A stretch of 64,000 bases of DNA from Chloranthus sessilifolius (GCA_021018995.1 CM037586.1:145680060-145744059); one strand, 5' to 3'. Positions 1-12,658 are shown, counted from the stretch's first letter. A program made the numbers and translations. The notes: a model not told the origin generated them from the sequence alone.

Positions 1-993
1 AAGCTGAAGTTGAGTTACAACTCAATTCAAAGATTAAAATTGTGAGATCTGATAGAGGTGGAGAGTACTATAGTAGATACTCTGAAACAGGTCACAATCT
101 AGGACCATTCGCCCTATATCTATAAGAGGATGGCATTATTATTCAATACACCATGTCGGGAATACTTGAACAGAATGGTATAGCTGGGCGATGAAATCGT
201 ACTCTTATAGATATGGTGAGAAGCATGTTGTGCAACTCTAAGTTGCCTATGTTCTTGTGGGGAGAAACCTTAAAAATAGTGGTGCATATCTTGAATTAGG
301 TTCCTAGTAAGATTATTCTCAAAACTTCTTATGAGCTATGGGTAGAACGAAAATTGACTTTAGAATATTTACACATTTGAGACTGTTTGGCTGAAGCAAA
401 GGTGTACAACCCACAATTAAGAAAATTGGGTCCTAAAATTATAAGTTGTCATTTCATTGGTTATCCTGATAGGCCAAAAGGCTACAGATTTTATTGCCCC
501 ACTCATAGTACTCGGATTGTTGAGACTAGATATGTGAAATTCTTTGAGGATTGTGAGAATAGTGGGAGTATTGAGTCTAGGAAAATCACTTTGAGGAGAA
601 TCAGGTTATAATTCCTATCCCTTTTATTCAAGAAAAAGTGCCACCAACACCAGTTATTTACGTAAGTGTTGATGCACCTGTGACTATGCCTAGTGAAACA
701 CCCCACATTGAGGAGGTTCTTGCTCTTATGGTGATCGCTAATGATTAACCATTACGTTGATCAGAGAGAGCAAAGAAGCCAACTATTTCTGATGACTATA
801 TAGTCTACCTAAATGAGAGTGAGTATGATTTCGAAAAAGAATCAGATCCTGTTTCCTTTAGCCAAGCCATGAAGAGCGAAAAATCCACTCAATGGCTCGA
901 AGCCATGAAAGATAATTTGGAATCAATGAAATATAACTCGGTCTGAGATCTTTGCAAGTTACCTGAAGGAGTTAAACTTATAAGTTGTAAATG
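1..993 (+). pseudogene. C1: Ty1/copia pol remnant, integrase to start of RT (part 1)
   Basis: Conceptual translation across several stops gives a Ty1/copia integrase core (SDRGGEYYS near 50-75, then a degenerate catalytic Glu region near 165-200), the C-terminal integrase segment (LGPKIISCHFIGYP, 427-470), and the linker into reverse transcriptase (QAMKSEKSTQWLEAMKD near 865-910). There are in-frame stops near 124, 192, 300 and 944 and a frameshift near 600, so this copy is dead. The reading is cut at 993 by the LTR of G1 and resumes in the same frame at 48275. Sequence identity to Tnt1/Tork-type elements is from family knowledge. The 5' LTR, gag and protease lie left of the window. Confidence 0.88.
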
Positions 994-3156
994 TGTGATG
1001 ACCCGACTTTTCCAATCCTTAAAGGTATAGGAAAGGCCGGTTCATCAACTTATTGATTTCTCAATAAGCCGTAACAAACAGAAGCCCGCAACTTAAGCAT
1101 AAGTCAAAAACAGAGGCATAGCAAAAATAAGCAAGAATAAAAGCTCATCAAAATAATATATCTCCCTGAGGAACCAGGAAGAAACACAGGTGATGGCCAA
1201 TCCAATACCTAAAATAGTGGTTCCTAATGATGGTTCTTCAAGTGATATCCAAAAAGACAAAATAATGGCCTAGGGCCCAATATTCAAATAATTCTAAACA
1301 AAAAGTACCAAAAGTATAAATTCAGATCAAGGAAAGAATTCCTCCGCTGGGGTCTCCAATTCCTCCTCAAGAATATAGTCGGAGTCCTCCAGATCCAGAT
1401 CTTCCGTTTCAAGTCGGGCCTCAAAGACTCGAGACCTATAGCCTGGGATCAATGCATATCTTATAGCGACCCAGTGATGGTGAAGTTTGTCATCGATGTT
1501 ATCAAACGCTATTACCGCTAATACGCAACTGAACGAAGTACAATAAAAGATGCATAGATGTCTAAATTCTAGTTCTAAATTAGAAAGCCAAAAGATGATT
1601 CAATAATTATGATGTTCTGATATTTTCAAATTCTGAATTAACATGCTTCTTATCTTAAATTTATAATTTAAAAATAATCTCTCAAGTTACATACTAGCAT
1701 GAGAGCACGAGTATCACCGATGGAAAACCCTACTGACCATCGTCGTTCATGAACCATTTTTTAGAAGTGCAACTAACCCCTACGTAATGAGAGAAACTTG
1801 CGCCAAATAGAATTACCGTCAACACGGTTGGTAGGATCTAGGATTTCGTTCGTATGTGCCTCAAGTCAAATGCAATGCTAAACATATCATATGTTATATA
1901 ATTAATATATTTTTCAGATTTTCAGAGTTCTGATTCAAAGTTCACATTCAAAGATGAGGTTCGAAAGTTTAAATTTCTGAGTTTTTATATCAAAGTTTCA
2001 GAGTTCTTACTCATGCCAGGTTTATCAAACTTCATATTTCAATGCTTGCAACAAATAACCAAAACTTATAATATAATGCAAATTAGGTTTAGGGTTCCCC
2101 TACCTCGACTTAGTTCGATCCAAACATAAGCAAAGCAGTCCTCATAAAGGACCTCTATCACAAAACCTACAATAATTAACACCAAAGGTGTTAATTAAGA
2201 CCAAAAAGTCAACAAAAAGACTCCCCAAAACAATTTTCAAAAGTTTTCAAAAACCAAAAAAAAAAGGGACAAAATTCGACCTTCGAATTTATTATCGATG
2301 GTCGAATTTTAAATTCGATGGTCGAAAATAAAATCGACCCTCGAATTCCTAAAATTTCATCAAGCCCTAAAAGTCCAAATTCGACCCTCGAATTTCTCTA
2401 GGTCTGTGGTTTTGAATTTTGTTCTTCTGATTTGTTTCCTTCCTTCCAAAGCACAACTTGTTTATCTTTTTCAGATGCACCTTTTATCTATCTAACCTAG
2501 GCATACAATATCTTAATCAAAGGAGTTTAAAGAGCCTACCTTCCAAGGTTTACTCCTAGCTTCCGTTGATCCAAATCCAAGCACCGGATCAAGCCGTAAG
2601 CTTCATTAGTTGGACTCACAAATCAGTCCACCACCAACCTTGCTGTCACGCAAAGGTTAGCCCAGATCACTCACCAAAAGAACTGTCCACTCTCTCCTAG
2701 CCTTCCTTCTCAATATCTCAAACAAATCAGAAACAAGGCACGAGGCTTATCAATGGCTAAGATGGGGAGAGGGATTCTAAATCTCAAGGAATCTAAGATT
2801 AAAGCAAGGAGGCAAAAGTTGTAGAGAGTGTAGGTTCACACGTGAGGGAGAAGAGATCAACTTCTCCTTCAATTCTCTCCCTTTATAAGTTAAATTCACT
2901 CCTCAAAATATCATGATATTTCACCTAAAATTCTATCCACTTAACTTGCACTTGTTTTCGGTGTTAAGCGCTCACATAATATTTAATGTATAAGCTACAA
3001 CAGATTTGACTTCCACAAGTCCGAAACCAAAATCCTTTGGTCAAATCTCTCATCATACTCTAATTTACCAAAGTCAACTTGGTTACTCCTGTAAATTTTT
3101 TCGGGCACGCATACCGAGGTAATCAAACTCAGGCCCAAAATATCTGGGATATTACA
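994..3156 (-). repeat. G1 3' LTR
   Basis: This copy is 2163 bp and pairs with 46096-48269. A TATA-like box (TTATAAAG on the minus strand) lies at about 2881-2889. A cluster of ATTCGACCCTCGAAT-like inverted repeats lies at 2272-2396. The block at about 1441-1546 does not match the corresponding block of the other LTR, although the flanks match closely. Confidence 0.93.
2272..2396. repeat. Inverted-repeat cluster in G1 LTR (TTCGA...TCGAA type)
   Basis: About five short self-complementary units of the form AATTCGACCCTCGAATT or TTCGATGGTCGAA follow one another here. The same units recur in the other G1 LTR (47371-47508) and just upstream of the additional ORF (40627-40773). Function is unknown. 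Confidence 0.75.
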
Positions 3157-3235
3157 TTCTCCCCTCCTTAGAAATTTTCATCCTCGAAAATATAAAAGAC
3201 GCACTAAAGAAGCCTACAATGAAACCCATCCAAAC
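3157..3235 (-). other. G1 polypurine tract and short 3' UTR piece
   Basis: On the minus strand AAGGAGGGGAGAA (3157-3169) abuts the LTR start, the expected plus-strand primer of a Ty3/gypsy element. A few bases farther upstream in element orientation is the imperfect hairpin with arms ATTTTCGAGGATGAAAAT. The segment ends with CAAAC (3231-3235), the left copy of the G2 target-site duplication. Confidence 0.85.
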
Positions 3236-5344
3236 TGTGATAGCCCGAATTTTTGCGCCCAAAAATCCGTGCCATCAGGATCATACTCTGGATGATCCCC
3301 AGGACAAATCACGAAGTGCCAGCTTGTATAGCGGAAACCAAGCTGACACTGTCCAGCAGTGGTAGGTCGAGTCATCACATAAGGAATTTACAATAATCGA
3401 ATTCAATAAATAAAACATGTAATTCTATTTACCAAAAGAATATACATTCCCAAAAAGGAACCAAGAAGAACCATTGGTGATGGACATCCATCACCCAAAC
3501 AATGGTTCCTGATAGTGGGTCCAATAGAATGTATAAAACACAAAATACAATATCTATCGTAATATATATATATATACAGACGGTGGCCACCAGGCACACA
3601 ATAATTCAGAATATCAAAAAGATAGAACTCTCACCAGATGTCCGTCTCCTCGCTCCTCGGCCTCACCTCTGGGTCGCTAATAATTAGAGTCGCCTTGCCC
3701 GGAGCTACAAATTTCTAACCTAAAATGTTAATGAAAACGAGGTGAGCTACATCATAGCTCAATAGAAGAATCCCAACTAAAATGAATTGAATATGCAGAT
3801 CATGCTATCTCAAAATAGGAATCAAATCAGAACGTACAATCATGACAAATCGAATCAAATACTGAGCTTTTAAACAAGAAATCAGATGTTATGCAAGTAT
3901 ATGATCAGAGACTTAAATTGTGTATGTTTTCTAATTTAAGAAACTCCCGTGAATATATAACACGGAGTAAACAGGAATTTACTGATAGGAAACCCCAACC
4001 AATCGTCGTTCACATGAACAATTTTAGTTTGCAACAATGCTTCATCTATGGAGTGCAATTGTGCCGAGAGATTACAAGCAGATGCATAAGTGTGTCAGGC
4101 TCGAATATACCACCGGGTCGGTGGGGATCATCTGGTTAAATCATCAAATCACATACACACATAGACCTCATAGATCAGATAGCAGAAATCAGGAGCAAGT
4201 TTCAGGATACAAATCAGAAAACAGAAATCAGAGATAGCAGGAATTTATGATATGCTTACATGCTTGTTAAAACAGAATTCAGGGAGCAAATATGAAATAA
4301 ACATGAAATCATACTCAAAACAGTTTAGGTTGGTTTTCCCCTACCTCAGGTCAAACTTCTTTCTAAGCAAATCCAAAGCCTTTCAGAAAATCATGGTCCG
4401 ATCCAAGGCCCTAAACATAGTATTCTAAGTGTCAGGGATGTCAGAAATATAAACGGCACAATGTCCAGTGAGGTTTTACTCACAAAACTAATACATGCAG
4501 AAAACAGGGGTGATTGATCGATCACCACTCTTATTGATCGATCAATCCCTCTTGTTGATCAATCAATGACCCCATTGATCGATCAATACCCTCTCATCTC
4601 TTAATTAGGAACAGAGTCAATTGATCGATCAATAGCCTCTATTGATCGATCACTACTCATCATTGATCGATCAATACCCTTGTTGATCGGTCAATAACCT
4701 CTTCTCTCCTCACTTTAACATAGCCAAAATTTGATCGATCACCAACTTGGTTGATCGATCAATGCCTCCTGTTGATTGATTAATGCCCTCATTGATCGAT
4801 CAATAGCCCAAATTCAAAATTTCCCACCTTCTGTTCACATTTAATGTTTATACAGATTGATCGATCAATGCCTTCATTGATCGATCAATACCTTTGTTGA
4901 TCGATCACCACCAGTCATTGATCGATCAATGCCTTCATTGATCGATCAATACCTTTGTTGATCGATCACCACCAGTCATTGATCGATCACCACCAATCAT
5001 TGATCGATCAATCCCCTTGTGATCGATCAATGCTCATAATTGATCGATCAATACACTGATTGATCGATCAATGCCTCGCGACGACTTAACTTTCAAAATT
5101 TTCAGGGTTTCTGTCCCCTATTTGTCTTATACAAATTGATCGATCAATGGCTTTCATTGATCGATCACTCAAGTATTGATCGATCAATAATGACAGAAAC
5201 TCTGTCATTAATGGAGGTCATCCATCTTGCCTATTTTGACCCCATCATCATTAATGGTTTCTTGCAACCATTAATACACCATCAATACACATATTAGGAC
5301 TCTCCTTAGCCCAATTTAAATATACAAACTCACCTTTTGTTGGG
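3236..5344 (-). repeat. G2 3' LTR, distal part
   Basis: It matches 35818 to about 37884 of the 5' LTR. It carries the palindrome array 4511-5189. The LTR is cut at 5344 inside ...TTGTTGGG by A1 (TTGGG duplication, 5340-5344) and resumes at 27873. Confidence 0.93.
4511..5189. repeat. TTGATCGATCAA palindrome array, G2 3' LTR
   Basis: I count about 26 units of the 12-14 nt palindrome ATTGATCGATCAAT, some degenerate, separated by roughly 5-15 nt or longer spacers. The matching array in the other LTR has about 22. A roughly 60 bp block (units near 4877-4976) is present twice here, so the array has changed in copy number or is misassembled. Confidence 0.9.
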
Positions 5345-7047
5345 TGATCGATTTTAAATGTAACCCTTGCAAGTGCAAAAGATCTATTGCAGTATGGCAA
5401 GAACAAGGGTGTCGAACCCACAGGAAAACGTGAATTTTAATTAATTCTTTCAGAGATTTAAAAACGTCCCAAAGGAAGTACCAAAGGGCAGATTTAATTT
5501 ACCAAAAATTTATCACACTTTTCCTAAATGCAAGAAAAATAAATTAATTAATCTAAATAACTAATTACTGATGAATCTAAGAATAATATTTAAATATGAT
5601 CAAGGAATATGCTACCCCAGATTAGTACCCTTTTTCTATCATTAAAACCCACAGTTTCATTAAAGCATCATTCACACCATCATTCAGCTATAGAGATGAT
5701 TCGTAATAAAATATGATCATCAATCCGACATACCCTATCTAAAAATAATGACTCAAATTTATCATGTATCACCATGTAAGAAAGCATAGCGTATCTCATG
5801 ATGTTTAGATAACAACAAGAACACATAATCGCTGCAACTAGATCACCTCAGTCCGATCTAGCGATTACGGCCGTTGATATGCGCAATCAACGGTCATAAC
5901 AAGCATTCAATATATTTTCAATAACACAAACTTTGAGCAAAACGATTCCATGATGACAATAATAGACTGCGGTATTAATTATAAAAAATTACTACTTATC
6001 TGGGGATCGCATCTTCCCCGATCAACTGATTTAGCCGCTCATCTTTGGTGTATGATCTCCTTGTTCATTCAAAGCCATTCCACTTTTCATTTCATCCAAA
6101 AAATCTTTGGTTACAGTGCCTTTTCCTAAATACAATCTATGAATGTAAAAGAAAGACAGTGCAAATCCTAAGTACAATCTATCCAGATCAATCCCTAGAA
6201 GGAGAAAAGAAGAACCCTTGAAAAGATGCCCAGAGGAGTCTAAAACCAAAAATAATAATAATGAATAATAATCCTCAAAAATTCTCTAAAAAAAACTGTA
6301 AAAAAGAAAAGCCAAAACTAACTCTCTAATTATCTATCTCTAATTCCCTTTTCCCGAAGTGTTTGATCCGCTCTAAATAGAGCCGAAGTTTCCCAGCCGC
6401 AGAGGTGTTCCAACTCAAAAATTTAGGGTCGATTAATCGACCCAATAGGGTCAATGCATCGACCCTATAAAGCTCCCTAAAAATATGCTTTATAGTGTCA
6501 GGTCCGTGTCAGACTCCTTTTTGTGGCTCGATTAATCGACCAAAAAGGGTCGATGCATCGACCCTGCAAAAGAGCCTAAAAATCAGCTTTAAAGTGTCAG
6601 TTCTGTGTCTGACACTTTTTTGTCCTCGATTAATCGACTAAAAGGGTCGATGCATCGAGCTCCCAGAAATCCGTGAATTCTAGCCCACTTTTTGTATCAG
6701 ACACTGCTTCGGTATTGTGGCCATAACTTTCTATCCCGAACTCGGATTGAGGCGATTCTTACACCCGTTAGAAAGCTGACAGAAAGCTCTACAACCTTTG
6801 TGTTTTGACAATTTCATAATTCGGTCGTCTTGAAGGTTCAAATTGAGCTGCCAGTTGCACCAAGTTCTTGATGACCCAAAGTTGCAGTGTTTTGACATTA
6901 TTTTCAGAATTCTTGGGCTGTTTTCTGTACTTGGCTTGTATTTACCTGAAACACTTCAAATCTAATAATTTTTATCAGTAGCCTTCATCGGATAGCTAAA
7001 TGTAGGTATTTTAGGGGTGAAATATCATCATAGTTCACTACTCATCA
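5345..7047 (-). repeat. A1 3' LTR
   Basis: Direct repeat of 17654-18595 plus 27102-27867. It ends ...CTACTCATCA beside the polypurine tract. Palindrome cluster at 6426-6660. Confidence 0.93.
6426..6660. repeat. TCGATTAATCGA / TCGATGCATCGA palindromes, A1 LTR
   Basis: Three pairs alternate GTCGATTAATCGAC-type and GGTCGATGCATCGACC-type palindromes about 20 nt apart, with the pairs spaced about 100 bp. The intervening text (AAAGTGTCAG..CTGTGTC) also repeats. The same set recurs at 27254-27486. Confidence 0.85.
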
Positions 7048-9126
7048 CACTCCCAAACCTACACTTTGCTAGTCCTCGAGCAAAGCAAACTAAAGAAAAT
7101 AAATGCCACTTTCGTAGGGAACACGATTGCACTTAGCATGTGCAACAAGCTTTAAACTCCTAGGTGATCCCTAGTGGAGGAGTTGTGTCTCCTGAGGGTT
7201 TACAATGAAGTTACCCACAAACTTCCAAAAATTTCAAACCATCGGCAAAATTGAGTTTTTAAAACATGATTTTTTTTTATAACATATATATTATTCAAAA
7301 CTCAAAATCATTAATCAATTCAACATGCTAATTCTCAATTTTAAATAACAATGTTATACTAATCTTACTAATATCCATTCAAATTAGTCTAATGCTCAAA
7401 TCGTTAGATAATTCATCCATTCATGCTTAAACGTGAAGTGTGTGCATACCAAAGCTAAGATTCATCCATCTCGGAACTAGTCCAAACGGAAAACCGTCAG
7501 GTCTGTTGTCTCGACTCAATCCTCACTTTAGGTATACTCTCGAAATAAACTCACTCCGATGATGGGTAAGTTTTCGCACACATGTGAGAGATCAATATAA
7601 AGCAAACAAAAAGGTCTCACACGATAAATGAAACACGATGCAATCAATGAACAAAACTAAATCTCATAAGAACAGATACTTGTATATCCTAAGCATGTCA
7701 TATCAAGTGTCATAAGTATCACATATTTACTCTCCACAAGGCAGTTACCAATGCAAGATCAGATCATGAAGGTCTTTTGTAGGGTTGTAATGGGGCTCAG
7801 GAAAGGGTAAGAAAGAAAGGGAATTGAGATTCAAAATTTCTGAGAAATCAGAAAAGAAACAAACTTCTGATTTTTCTATTTCTCTTCTTTTTCTTTTCTA
7901 ATCTCTCACTATTTTTCTCAATATTTTTTTATTTTTCTCAACTTTCTTTTTCTTTTGAATTTTCTTTTCTTGAAGCACCTCATATTTTTTATTATTTTTC
8001 ATAATTTTTTTTTCTTTTATATTTTTGCCATACACTCTTAGTAAACACCACAACTCAGTATCTCTCCACTTACTCTCTTTTCGTTCATTTTCATCCCTCG
8101 TTCCTAATTTCTCAGAAATAAGAAGGGTAAAGCTGAATTTTCATAAATGGTGAAGGGTTAAAGGTTAACGTGGCTTCTCAAAGAATGTATAAAGGTAAAT
8201 TTTTTCAATAGGCTCAAAGGGGTACTAGAAGGATAAATTTATATGAGGTGGGGCATTTAAGCACAAATGAGCCAAAGATGACCTTCAATCATTTCCTTAA
8301 AAGATGGTAACCTTGCCTATTTGTCTTGAGTAGATATACAGTACGTTCTAACACAATAATATAAATTTGATATCATGCAAAGTCACAAGTCAAAATAAAA
8401 TATATGAGATTGTGCAAGATAATTCATATTCAAAGAAAACTCCGAGTTTATGTATTCACTCATTAATGACGGGAAATTAGCTCTAAAGCTCACTGGGTTT
8501 AGTCTCCACTAAGAACCTAAGATTCACCATTCAAAATAGTTCATCGATTTCTAATTCTTAGCTTGGTATAAGTGCAAAAATTCTACGCATGAATATCAAA
8601 ATTACCCACAAAATATCACATTAAGCTTCATTATCCTAGATACAAGCATTCAAAATCTGACATCGATATTCTCAAAATTAAATTCACATGCATCATCAAC
8701 TAAAGTTTGAAAACTATTGAAAAATAATTCATATATGATGGTTCAAAAATTTTTTATTTATTTTTATTTTTTTATATAAAGAAAAATAAGAAAGTGACGC
8801 AAGATAGAGAATTATACCCCCAAACCTAAAAATGACAATGCCCTCATTGATTGAAATAGGTATTGCACCCCCAAACCTGTTGAAAAGTACCTTAATACAA
8901 AGATCAGGTGCAGAGAATATGTGCATAAAATTAGAACATGACCAAAAATAGATTGAAGATAATGTGGCTACACTAATTTGGAAATTAAAAACAACCTAAA
9001 CTAAACTAAAAACTAATATTCTAGAACTAACAAAAATAAAAATGAAAACGATAATAAATAAAACACACTAGGTTGCCTCCCAGGAAGCGCTGAGTTTAAG
9101 TGTCGACAGCTCGACCTCTTCATTGA
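7048..9126 (-). other. A1 polypurine tract and 3' non-coding region
   Basis: On the minus strand AGGTTTGGGAGTG (7048-7060) abuts the LTR and matches the known Athila polypurine tract type. Two near copies, AGGTTTGGGGGTG-like, lie at about 8815-8827 and 8865-8878. A pyrimidine-rich stretch (TTTTCT type) runs 7860-8040. No coding frame of substance was seen; A2 keeps an aligned copy of this region (19868-21990). Confidence 0.8.
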
Positions 9127-10588
9127 TCAAGAATCTGGGTCACTAAGGTGCATTGCCTCAATTCTCATCTGGGTCATGGGCTCAAACATTGGTTTAAGAC
9201 GTTGCCCATTCACTTTAAAAACTCGATTGTCCGTGAGACTGCAGATCTCAATCGCACCATGCACACTAATAGAAACAACCTGATACAGGCCTTCCCATCT
9301 CGATTTCAGTTTTCCCGGGTGAAGCTTTAGTCTGGAATTAAACAGCCAAACCTTTTGCCCAATGTGAAACTCTTTCCGAGAAATTAACTCATCATGCAGC
9401 TTCTTGTACCGTTCTTTGTACATCTTGGAGTTTTCATACGCATCATAGCGTAGCTCTTCTAATTCACTCAGCTGTAGCCTTCGATTTGATCCCGTCGCTT
9501 GTATATCAAAGTTAAATCTTTTGATAGCCCAAAATACATTAAGCTCCAATTCAACAGGAAGATGGCATGCTTTCCCGTAGGCAATTCTGAACGGAGACAT
9601 TCCAATTGGTGTCTTGAAGGCGGTACGATAGGCCCAAAGATCATCAGATAGCCGGTTAGACCAATCTCTTCTATCCGTCGTACGCCTTTTCTAAAATTCG
9701 TTTAATCTCTCGGTTTGACACTTCCACTTGACCACTAGTTTGCGGGTGATATGGCGTTGCGACCTTGTGAGTGACGCCGTATTTCTTCATTAAAGTAGCA
9801 AAATGGCGGTTGCAGAAGTACGAACTGCCATCACTAATGATCGCTCGTGGAAACCCGAATCTGTTAAAAACATTTTCTTTTAGAAATTTGACAACGACCT
9901 TGTGATCATTTGATCGGGTTGCCACAGCTTCTATCAATTTGGAGACATAGTCAACAGTCACAAGAATATACAAATACCAGAAAGATGGGGGAAAAGGACC
10001 CATGAAGTCAATCCCCCAAACATAAAAAATTTCAACAATTTGAATCAGATTAAGGGGCATCATATTTTGTCGTGAAATATTTTCCAGCTGTTGACATCTT
10101 TGGCATTCGTTGCAAAATTGAGCAGCATCATGAAAGATGGAGGGCCAGTAGAATCCGCTTTGAAGGATTTTCTGTGTAGTCTTCTGTCCTCCGAAATGGC
10201 CTCCACAGGCTCCAGCATGGCAGAAATTTATGACGCTTAGTTGCTCTTCTTCCGGTACACATCTCCTGATGATTTGATCGGAACAGATTTTAAATAATTG
10301 TGGTTCATCCCAAAAATAGTATTTGATTTGGGAGAAAAAGAGATGCTTATCATTCTTACCCCATTCAGTAGGGATTCTACCTGTGACCAGATAATTCACG
10401 ATATTGGCAAACCAAGGAGCTTTCGTAGCTGTCGCATCAATTGCCATTAATTGCTCATCCGGAAAAGTGTCCCGGATAGGTTCAGGTGCAGAAGATTCTT
10501 CAGGCAAAATGCGAGACAAGTGATCAGCCACAACATTCTCTACTCCCTTTTTATCTTTGATTTCGAAATTGAACTCTTGAAGGAGCAA
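9127..10588 (-). pseudogene. A1 integrase
   Basis: The N-terminal zinc-binding region has [10 protein letters not shown] and CNECQRC (10100-10230). The DDE core has Asp in GIDFMGPF, Asp in [10 protein letters not shown] and Glu in [12 protein letters not shown], so all three catalytic acids are present. The C-terminal part (9600-9127) begins [19 protein letters not shown], a typical Athila integrase signature, and runs to a basic end segment with [10 protein letters not shown] and WEGLYQV. A frameshift between about 9601 and 9670 separates core from C-terminus. The frame joins RNase H upstream through a stop near 10589. The enzyme would insert element cDNA; this copy cannot make it as one chain. 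Confidence 0.88.
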
Positions 10589-12658
10589 GATCTAGCGGAT
10601 CAATCTTGGTTTGGCGTCCTTCTTTGTCAACAAATATTTCAATGCAGAGTGGTCTGAAAAGACCACTATTTTTTATCTAAGCAGATAAGATTGAAATTTA
10701 TCGAGAGCATACACCACAACTAACAACTCTTTCTTAGTGGTGGTGTAGTTGAGCTGTGCATCAATCAATGTCTTACTGGCATAATAAATTACGTGAGGTA
10801 ATTTGTTTGCCCTCTGCCCTAAGACAGCTCTGATAGCGTAATCAGATGCATCACACATGAGTTCGAATGGTAAAGAATAATCCGGTGGTTGAATTATTGG
10901 TGCATTTGATAAGAGCTCGCGCAATTTCAGAAATGCTTTCATGCAGTCCTCGTTGAAATCAAAAGGAACATCTTTGCCAAGCAAGGTACACAATGGTTTA
11001 GCCACCTTGCTAAAATCTTTTATGAATCTTCTATAAAATCTAGCATGACCCAAAAATGATCGAATTTGTCGAACACTCTTCGGTGGGGGCAAATTAGCAA
11101 TTAGGTCGACTTTGGCCTTATCAACTTTAATTCCTTTCTTGGAAACAATATGCCCGAGAACAATTCCTTGTTGAACCATAAAATGACTTTTCTCCCAGCT
11201 AAGAACAAGTTTTGATTCGACACAACGTTGCAGCACTTGTGAAAGATGATTCAAACAAGAGCCAAATGTTTTCCCAAAAACAGAGAAATCGTCCATGAAC
11301 ACGTCGATGAATTTGTCAATCATATCTGAAAATATGGCCAACATACATCGTTGGAAAGTAGCAGGTACATTACATAAGCCGAACGGCATCCTTCGATATG
11401 CAAAAGTACCGTAAGGACACATGAATGTCGTTTTCTCTTGATCAGGTGGAAAAATTGGCACTTGATTGTATCCCGAATAACCATCAAGAAAGCAATAAAA
11501 CTCTTGTCCTGCTAACTTCTCAAGAATTTGATCAATGAACGGAAGGGGTAAATGATCCTTTCTGGTAGCTGTGTTCAATTTTCTATAATAAATGCAGACA
11601 CGCCACCCAGAAGTTTCGCGAGTAGGGACCAATTCTCCTTCAGTAGTTTCTTTCACAGTGATTCCGGACTTTTTCAGAACGATTTGGACTGAACTTTCCC
11701 ATTCACTATCAGAGATCGGATAGATGATTCCAGCATCGAGAAGTTTAATGACTTCCTTTAAAACGACTTCTTGCATGTTCGGATTAAGTCGCCTTTGCGG
11801 TTCTCTCGATGGTCTACTCTCATCTTCCAGATGTATTTTATGCATACATACTGATGGGTCAATCCCTTTTAAATCAGCTAGGGTCCATCCAATAGCCTCC
11901 TTGTGATCTTTAAGCACTTTCAACAAGTCATGCTCTTGTTCTTCTGACAATGTGGATGAAATTATCACCGAAAATGTTTCTCGTGGCCCCAAAAAAGCGT
12001 ATTTGAGCGATGCAGGCAACTGTTTCAATTCCACAGTTAGTGGTTCCTTAATTGACAGAGTCGGTTCAGCTTTTACCTCAATGGGTAACGGTTCCATCTT
12101 AGTCACAACTTCACATAAGTTATCATCTGGACATGAAGAACTTGACTTATTCTCTTCTGGTTGCTTCCTTTCATATCCCTTTTCCTCATAGATGGCTAAC
12201 AAAGCAGTTTCAAATTCTTCTTTGGTGAGCATTGATGGTAATGCTTCATCCACCACTTCGTCCATCTGATCGATGTAAAAACATTCGACCTCATCCTCGT
12301 TAGGGAAATGGTTCATCGCATGAAATATGTTCAATCTGACCTTCATGTTTCCAAAAGAAACGTCCATGACTCCCGTTCGACAATTAATCCAAGCGTTGGC
12401 AGTAGCGAGAAACGGACGTCCAAGGATAATGGGGACTTGATTAATTGATTTAACAGGTGGTTCCATGTCTAAGACAACGAAGTCCACTAGAAAGACAAAC
12501 TTGTCTATTCCAACTAAAACATCCTCGATAATACCCCTAGGTCTTCTTTCTGGCCTATCGGCCAGTTGGAGTGTGACCGTCGTGGGTTTCAATTCACCTA
12601 ATCCGAGTTTCTCGTACATTGAGTATGGGATTAGATTAATACTTGCTCCCACATCCAA
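10589..12658 (-). pseudogene. A1 protease, reverse transcriptase and RNase H
   Basis: A 661-codon open stretch (12658-10673) begins in the protease: DVGASINLIPYS carries the catalytic Asp in a D-x-G-A-S setting and VPIILGRPFL is the second protease motif. RT follows with FLDGYSGYNQ, CPYGTFAYRRMPFGLCN and the intact catalytic FMDDF (about 11280-11310). RNase H starts at FELMCDASDY and TKKELL. The frame meets a stop at about 10673 and an amber at about 10594 where a Trp is expected. Protease matures the polyprotein, RT/RNase H copies the RNA. Best-preserved pol in the window. Confidence 0.9.

Noticed and set aside
3502-3687. Small frames repeated in the LTRs of G1-G3 (e.g. 3891-4237, 36084-36302, 52768-53067)
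   Set aside because: They recur because the LTRs recur; frames are not conserved between copies and no family is recognised.
4511-5189. CRISPR-like pattern of short palindromic repeats with spacers
   Set aside because: Repeats are 12-14 nt, spacers irregular and themselves repetitive, and the array lies inside a plant LTR with matching copies elsewhere; no cas genes.
8729-8926. Small hydrophobic frame in A1 as an envelope-like gene
   Set aside because: Only 65 codons, overlaps the polypurine-like tracts, and no matching frame is kept in A2.
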